Assembly: GCF_024054175.1 (NCBI RefSeq)
Contig: NZ_JAMXLA010000001.1
Location: 124,001 to 188,000 of the forward strand
Direction of reading: 5' to 3'
Source: Flavobacterium sp. NRK1
Lineage (GTDB): Bacteria > Bacteroidota > Bacteroidia > Flavobacteriales > Flavobacteriaceae
Length of the DNA: 64,000 bases
Of this stretch, positions 60,114 through 64,000 are shown piece by piece. Below the pieces are notes generated by a model. The model was not told the origin of the DNA. It did not search any database and saw nothing but the letters and a program-made list of their open reading frames with translations. The stretch's first letter is position 1. Every line of letters starts with the position of its first letter. The position numbers and the translations under genes are program-made.

Positions 60114-62300
60114 TTATCGTGTAAACAATAATTCTCTGTATTTAGTCAATGTCCATATTTCATCATCTACTAAAAGCTCAAGTTTATCACAATGATCTCT
60201 GATAGTATCAAAATATGGTTTAACAGTATCACAATATGCATGTGCCATTTTTTCAGCAGTATCTAATGCATTGGCTTTTTTACGGGCTTCAGTCATTTCT
60301 TCAACCTGAGAATTAATAGCAGCAATGTGTCCTGAAATTTCTTTAATAAGTATAATTTGCTCTTTAGCTACATTTTCAAAATCGCTTCCGAAAATTTCTT
60401 TAAGACCTTTTACATTCTCAATAAGTACGTTTTGGTAACGGATAGCCGTAGGTATAACGTGGTTGCGTGCAATATCTCCAAGAACCCTTCCTTCTATCTG
60501 TATTTTTTTAGTGTACTCTTCAAGCTCAATTTCGTAACGTGCTTCTGCCTCAACATGGTTCATTACGCCAAGTTCTTCAAATAACGAAAGTGACTTTTCA
60601 GAAACTTTTGCTTTAAGTGCAGTAGGTGTAGTTTTGTAGTTGCTAAGTCCACGTTTTTCAGCTTCTTTTTCCCACTCTTCACTATAACCGTCACCTTCAA
60701 AAAGAATAGCTTTAGTTTCTTTAATATACTCTCTAAGTACGTTAAAGATAGCATCATCTTTCTTCATTCCTCCTTCAATAAGAGTATCAACTGCGGCTTT
60801 AAAGTCTCTAAGCTGTTTCGCAACGATAGAGTTAACAATTGTCATAGCATTAGCACAGTTAGCGCTTGAACCTACAGCACGGAATTCAAATTTGTTTCCT
60901 GTAAAGGCAAACGGAGAAGTTCTGTTTCTGTCAGTGTTATCAAGTAACACATCCGGAATTTTGCCTACTACGTTAAGTTTAAGATCTGTTTTTTCTTCCG
61001 GAGATAATTTTCCGTTAGATACCCCTTCAAGCTCAGCAAGAACTTTTGTAAGCTGCTGACCGATGAATACAGATATAATTGCAGGAGGAGCTTCGTTAGC
61101 ACCAAGCCTGTGATCGTTAGTTGCTGTAGCAATACTTGCTCTCATTAATTCTTCATTAGTATAAACAGCTTTAATAGTGTTTATGAAGAATGTAAGGAAC
61201 TGCAAGTTGCTCATTGGCGTTTTACCAGGCCCAAGAAGGTTAACTCCTGTATCTGTAGCCATAGACCAGTTATTGTGCTTACCCGAACCGTTTACTCCTT
61301 TAAATGGCTTTTCATGGAAAAGCACTTTAAAGTCATGACGCTCTGCAACTTTCTGCATAACATCCATTAGTAAAGAGTTATGATCTACTGCAAGGTTAGT
61401 TTCTTCAAATATAGGAGCAAGCTCAAACTGGTTAGGTGCAACCTCGTTGTGACGGGTTTTTACCGGAATACCAAGAAGCATACACTCGTTTTCAAGATCT
61501 CTCATGTAGTTAAGTACACGAGTTGGTATAGAACCAAAATAATGATCTTCTAACTGCTGTCCTTTAGCTGAAGTGTGCCCTAATAATGTACGTCCTGTAA
61601 GTGTAATATCAGGTCTTGAGTTTGCAAGAGCTGCATCAACAAGAAAATACTCCTGTTCCCATCCCAGGGTAGCAGTTACTTTCTTAACATTTTTATCAAA
61701 ATAACGGCAAACATCTGTTGCAGCCTGATCTACTGCATGAAGTGCCCTTAATAGTGGTGTTTTATAATCAAGTGCCTCACCTGTATAAGATACAAATACA
61801 GTTGGGATGCAAAGTGTAGTACCAAAAATAAATGCAGGAGAGGTTGGGTCCCATGCAGTATATCCACGGGCCTCAAATGTATTTCTTATACCTCCGTTAG
61901 GGAAACTTGATGCATCCGGCTCCTGTTGCACTAACTGGCTTCCGCCAAATTTTTCAACCGGGTCGCTGCCGTCATATGATGTTTCAAAGAAAGCATCATG
62001 CTTCTCTGCTGTAGTACCTGTTAATGGCTGAAACCAGTGAGTATAGTGAGTAACACCTTTAGAAAGTGCCCACTCTTTCATACCCATAGCAATATAATCT
62101 GCCAGTTTACGATCTATTTTAGTTCCGTGCTGTACTGCATTTTTTACAGCCTGGTAAGCTTCAGGCGTTAAAAACTGACGCATTGCTTTGTCATTAAACA
62201 CATTACTACCGAAAATGATAGACTTTCTGTCTAGTTCTTCTACTTTAACCGGCCTTCTGTTTGCGGTTTGCTGTAGTGCCTGAAAACGAAATGTTGACAT
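60114..62300 (-). CDS. glnN: Glutamine synthetase, type III
   Basis: A 728-residue GSIII enzyme, the large form found in Bacteroidota and cyanobacteria, making glutamine from glutamate, ammonia and ATP. Signatures: MSTFRFQALQQTANRRPVKVE, WFQPLTGTTAEKHDAFF, the metal and substrate glutamates in ATLGWEQEYFLVDAA, and KTRHNEVAPNQFELAPIFEE, VLFHEKPFKGVNGSGKHNNW (ATP loop) and NRTSPFAFTGNKFEFRAVGS. All canonical GSIII blocks are present. The upstream region holds GGGGG-type sites. Expected to be nitrogen-regulated. Confidence 0.96.
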   Translation of the reverse strand: MSTFRFQALQQTANRRPVKVEELDRKSIIFGSNVFNDKAMRQFLTPEAYQAVKNAVQHGTKIDRKLADYIAMGMKEWALSKGVTHYTHWFQPLTGTTAEKHDAFFETSYDGSDPVEKFGGSQLVQQEPDASSFPNGGIRNTFEARGYTAWDPTSPAFIFGTTLCIPTVFVSYTGEALDYKTPLLRALHAVDQAATDVCRYFDKNVKKVTATLGWEQEYFLVDAALANSRPDITLTGRTLLGHTSAKGQQLEDHYFGSIPTRVLNYMRDLENECMLLGIPVKTRHNEVAPNQFELAPIFEETNLAVDHNSLLMDVMQKVAERHDFKVLFHEKPFKGVNGSGKHNNWSMATDTGVNLLGPGKTPMSNLQFLTFFINTIKAVYTNEELMRASIATATNDHRLGANEAPPAIISVFIGQQLTKVLAELEGVSNGKLSPEEKTDLKLNVVGKIPDVLLDNTDRNRTSPFAFTGNKFEFRAVGSSANCANAMTIVNSIVAKQLRDFKAAVDTLIEGGMKKDDAIFNVLREYIKETKAILFEGDGYSEEWEKEAEKRGLSNYKTTPTALKAKVSEKSLSLFEELGVMNHVEAEARYEIELEEYTKKIQIEGRVLGDIARNHVIPTAIRYQNVLIENVKGLKEIFGSDFENVAKEQIILIKEISGHIAAINSQVEEMTEARKKANALDTAEKMAHAYCDTVKPYFDTIRDHCDKLELLVDDEIWTLTKYRELLFTR

Positions 62301-62652
62301 GAAACTTTATTTTTAATGTTAATGATGAATTAAATTCTGTGCAAATGTACAAAAAAATGTTTCAAAATTTAAATACCCCCATTTTTTTAGGGGTTAAAAA
62401 AATATTATTTTATCAAAACCGCAATAATACCCCCATTTATAATAATAAAATTATTTTTAGTTAATTTTACAGTACCAACAAATCAATCTTTGCATTATTT
62501 TCAAAAAAAATCTTACATCAGTAAACATTATTTTAATATTCATAAAGCATTGTTAATTGAGTTAAATATTTATTAAGCAAATTGCTGTTTGCATGAGGAT
62601 TACATAATTTAGACGAAGATTAATTTTATAACCTAATGTAATTCCATAAAAC
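62301..62652. other. glnN upstream region
   Basis: 352 bp of AT-rich intergenic DNA between divergent glnN and the small membrane protein gene. It holds the glnN -7 box and two direct repeats (next entry) and otherwise nothing recognised. Confidence 0.6.
62342..62438 (-). promoter_or_regulatory. glnN promoter with paired upstream sites
   Basis: TACATTTG on the - strand (62349-62342) matches TAnnTTTG and lies 41 bases upstream of the glnN start. Upstream of it, the 13-mer AATACCCCCATTT occurs twice as a direct repeat (62372-62384 and 62426-62438, 54 bases apart), with AGGGGTT between them. These are candidate activator sites for nitrogen control; the binding protein is unknown. Confidence 0.5.
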
Positions 62653-62913
62653 ATGAAAAACAAGAAACTTATTATAGGTATTGCTGCAGGAGCAGCGGTA
62701 CTGGCAGGAGCAGCAGTAATTATTGCACGCAGAAGAACAAGAAAAAACCACGAAATGGAAGTGCAGGAAGCCAAAGACCATTTTAAAGGCAAACTAAACG
62801 AACTACAGCGCAAAGCTAAAAAAGAACTTAAAAGCGGATCTACAGACCTTAAAGATGCTGTTAACACCGCTAAAGAAAGAGCAACCGACTGGGTTAATAA
62901 AGCGAATGCATAA
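62653..62913 (+). CDS. YtxH-like small membrane protein
   Basis: An 86-residue protein with a single N-terminal membrane helix (LIIGIAAGAAVLAGAAVIIARRR), followed by an amphipathic coiled-coil-like tail VQEAKDHFKGKLNELQRKAK and DLKDAVNTAKERATDWVNKA. This fits YtxH/DUF883-like stress or general membrane proteins. Function unknown. Monocistronic, with a terminator downstream. Confidence 0.75.
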   Translation: MKNKKLIIGIAAGAAVLAGAAVIIARRRTRKNHEMEVQEAKDHFKGKLNELQRKAKKELKSGSTDLKDAVNTAKERATDWVNKANA

Positions 62914-62966
62914 ACCTTAAGCAGACCAGCCAACTTACAATTAAGGCAAACGCATCGTACAATTTA

Positions 62967-62998
62967 AAACCGGTTAGTATTTATAGCCGGTTTTTTCA
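62967..62998 (+). terminator. Terminator
   Basis: AAAACCGG-loop-CCGGTTTT hairpin followed by T6, about 55 bases after the small membrane gene. Confidence 0.8.
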
Positions 62999-63059
62999 AT
63001 GCCATTTATGAAATGATTTTAATGAAGACTAAAAAAACTACTAAACACCTTAATGCGTT

Positions 63060-64000
63060 ATGAAAACCAGAAAAAATGCAGGGAGAAAATTTCAGCCCTA
63101 TAATTTATTAATAGAACAGCTGGCCGAACAGGCTAAAGAAGCTGATAATACAATATTGCCTGAAATTTTGGTAATTACCACATTCCCACCGAGACAATGC
63201 GGTATTGCCACCTATTCCCAGGATCTTATAAAAGCGCTTAATGATCATTATGTAGATTCTTTTTCCATTAAAATATGCGCACTTGAAAATGAGCATGAAA
63301 GACATACTTATACAGACCCTTCTGTAAAACATGTGCTTAACGTATCTGTTCCTGAATCATACACACAATTAGCACAGGCTATAAATGAAGATGAAAATAT
63401 TAAAATTGTTCTTATGCAGCATGAGTTTGGCCTTGTGCATGAAAGTGTAAATAATTTTAATAGTTTTATTGACGCTGTACAAAAACCATTATCATTTGTA
63501 TTTCACACTGTGCTGCCCGGACCAAATGATGAGCTGAGAGCGAATGTACAACATATACTTAATCGCGCTGACTCCATAATAGTAATGACACATAATGCGT
63601 CTGATATTCTTGTTCGTGATTATATAATTGACCGTGAAAAAATTACTGTAATTCCTCATGGCACCCACTTGGTAGCCCATACAAACGTTGATGACCTTAA
63701 ACGCAAATATGGTTTTGAAGGGAGGACAGTACTGTCAACATTCGGATTACTAAGTTCAGGGAAAAGTATAGAAACTACACTTGATGCACTGCCACAGGTA
63801 GTTGATAAAACACCTGATGTGCTATTCCTTATAATAGGTAAAACCCATCCTACTGTTGCCTTAAATGAAGGTGAAGCATACAGAGAATCGCTTATTGCTA
63901 AAATTGCCGAACTGGGTATTGAAGACAATGTAAAATTCATTAATAAATACGTAGATCTTAACGAATTACTGGAATACCTTCAGCTTACAGACATTTATCT
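63060..64000 (+). CDS. Glycosyltransferase family 4 (partial, cut by window end)
   Basis: Open from ATG at 63060 to the window end, 313 codons so far, without its C-terminal end. The N-terminal Rossmann half holds VITTFPPRQCGIATYSQDLI, LMQHEFGLVHES and FHTVLPGPNDELR; ITVIPHGTHL and VLSTFGLLSSGKSIETTLDA mark the start of the C-terminal half, as in GT4 (mannosyl/galactosyl-type) transferases. Sugar and acceptor are unknown. It lies 61 bases after a terminator, so it starts a new unit, probably a polysaccharide locus beyond the window. Confidence 0.9.
   Translation, partial: MKTRKNAGRKFQPYNLLIEQLAEQAKEADNTILPEILVITTFPPRQCGIATYSQDLIKALNDHYVDSFSIKICALENEHERHTYTDPSVKHVLNVSVPESYTQLAQAINEDENIKIVLMQHEFGLVHESVNNFNSFIDAVQKPLSFVFHTVLPGPNDELRANVQHILNRADSIIVMTHNASDILVRDYIIDREKITVIPHGTHLVAHTNVDDLKRKYGFEGRTVLSTFGLLSSGKSIETTLDALPQVVDKTPDVLFLIIGKTHPTVALNEGEAYRESLIAKIAELGIEDNVKFINKYVDLNELLEYLQLTDIY

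Overview
The window looks like chromosomal DNA of a low-GC member of the Bacteroidota, most likely a Flavobacterium or close relative. It carries the gliding-motility lipoprotein GldI, a type IX secretion sorting domain, type III glutamine synthetase, many short-spacer lipoproteins (Cys followed by Lys/Gly/Ser/Glu), TAnnTTTG-type promoters, and operons usual in Flavobacteriaceae (pyrG-yidC, guaA-LysM, nrnA-gldI-PPIase). I see no rRNA, tRNA, IS transposase, prophage or CRISPR array. Most of the window is housekeeping chromosome; the unusual parts are small insertions and duplications between ordinary genes.

Layout. 1-5.9 kb: end of an unknown gene, an SDR/AraC pair, a GNAT acetyltransferase, a long-chain acyl-CoA synthetase and two small unknown genes. 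6.0-13.3 kb: a marR-fadN-fadA-fadE beta-oxidation operon. Both junctions after fadN hold an extra gene: an AbiC-like putative phage-abortive-infection protein starts on the base after the fadN stop, and a four-helix-bundle (S23/IVP family) gene between fadA and fadE is enclosed by 32-bp inverted repeats matching at 31 of 32 positions. 13.4-21.5 kb: a DUF4142/small-membrane-protein pair, a FAD oxidoreductase, a LETM1-related protein, carbonic anhydrase plus SulP transporter, and the divergent dps/oxyR pair. 21.6-27.3 kb: mnmD with a c-type haem lipoprotein and a DUF4920 lipoprotein, then two acyltransferase paralogues from a tandem duplication that copied the promoter and the first codons of the adjacent tatD, then tatD-tcdA.

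27.3-34.6 kb: SRPBCC/GyrI-like membrane protein, an LpoB lipoprotein operon, a terminator-bounded unit holding a 46-codon basic ORF, and a TPR histidine kinase/LuxR-type regulator operon. 34.7-48.2 kb: small membrane protein, MazG-like pyrophosphohydrolase, ilvE, mnmA, a MORN-repeat protein, yidC, pyrG, DUF3820, OsmC, two LysM proteins and guaA. 48.5-53.3 kb: PhnA-type small protein, VOC protein, DUF4919, nrnA, gldI and a cyclophilin-FKBP fusion. 53.5-64 kb: a T9SS-exported beta-helix protein with three 441-bp internal repeats, purM between degraded intergenic repeats, an 8-bp tandem array, two double-OmpA-domain paralogues, glnN, a small membrane protein and the start of a glycosyltransferase gene cut by the window end.

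How the genes work together: acyl-CoA synthetase (2.8 kb) and the fadNAE operon make a fatty-acid activation and oxidation set, probably under the adjacent MarR regulator. OxyR/Dps is a peroxide-defence divergon. Carbonic anhydrase/SulP is a predicted bicarbonate module. NrnA-GldI-PPIase couples nucleotide recycling with periplasmic folding needed for gliding. The strongest candidates for something undescribed are the double insertion into the fadNAE operon, the inverted-repeat-bounded four-helix-bundle element, and the small terminator-bounded gene near 31.5 kb.
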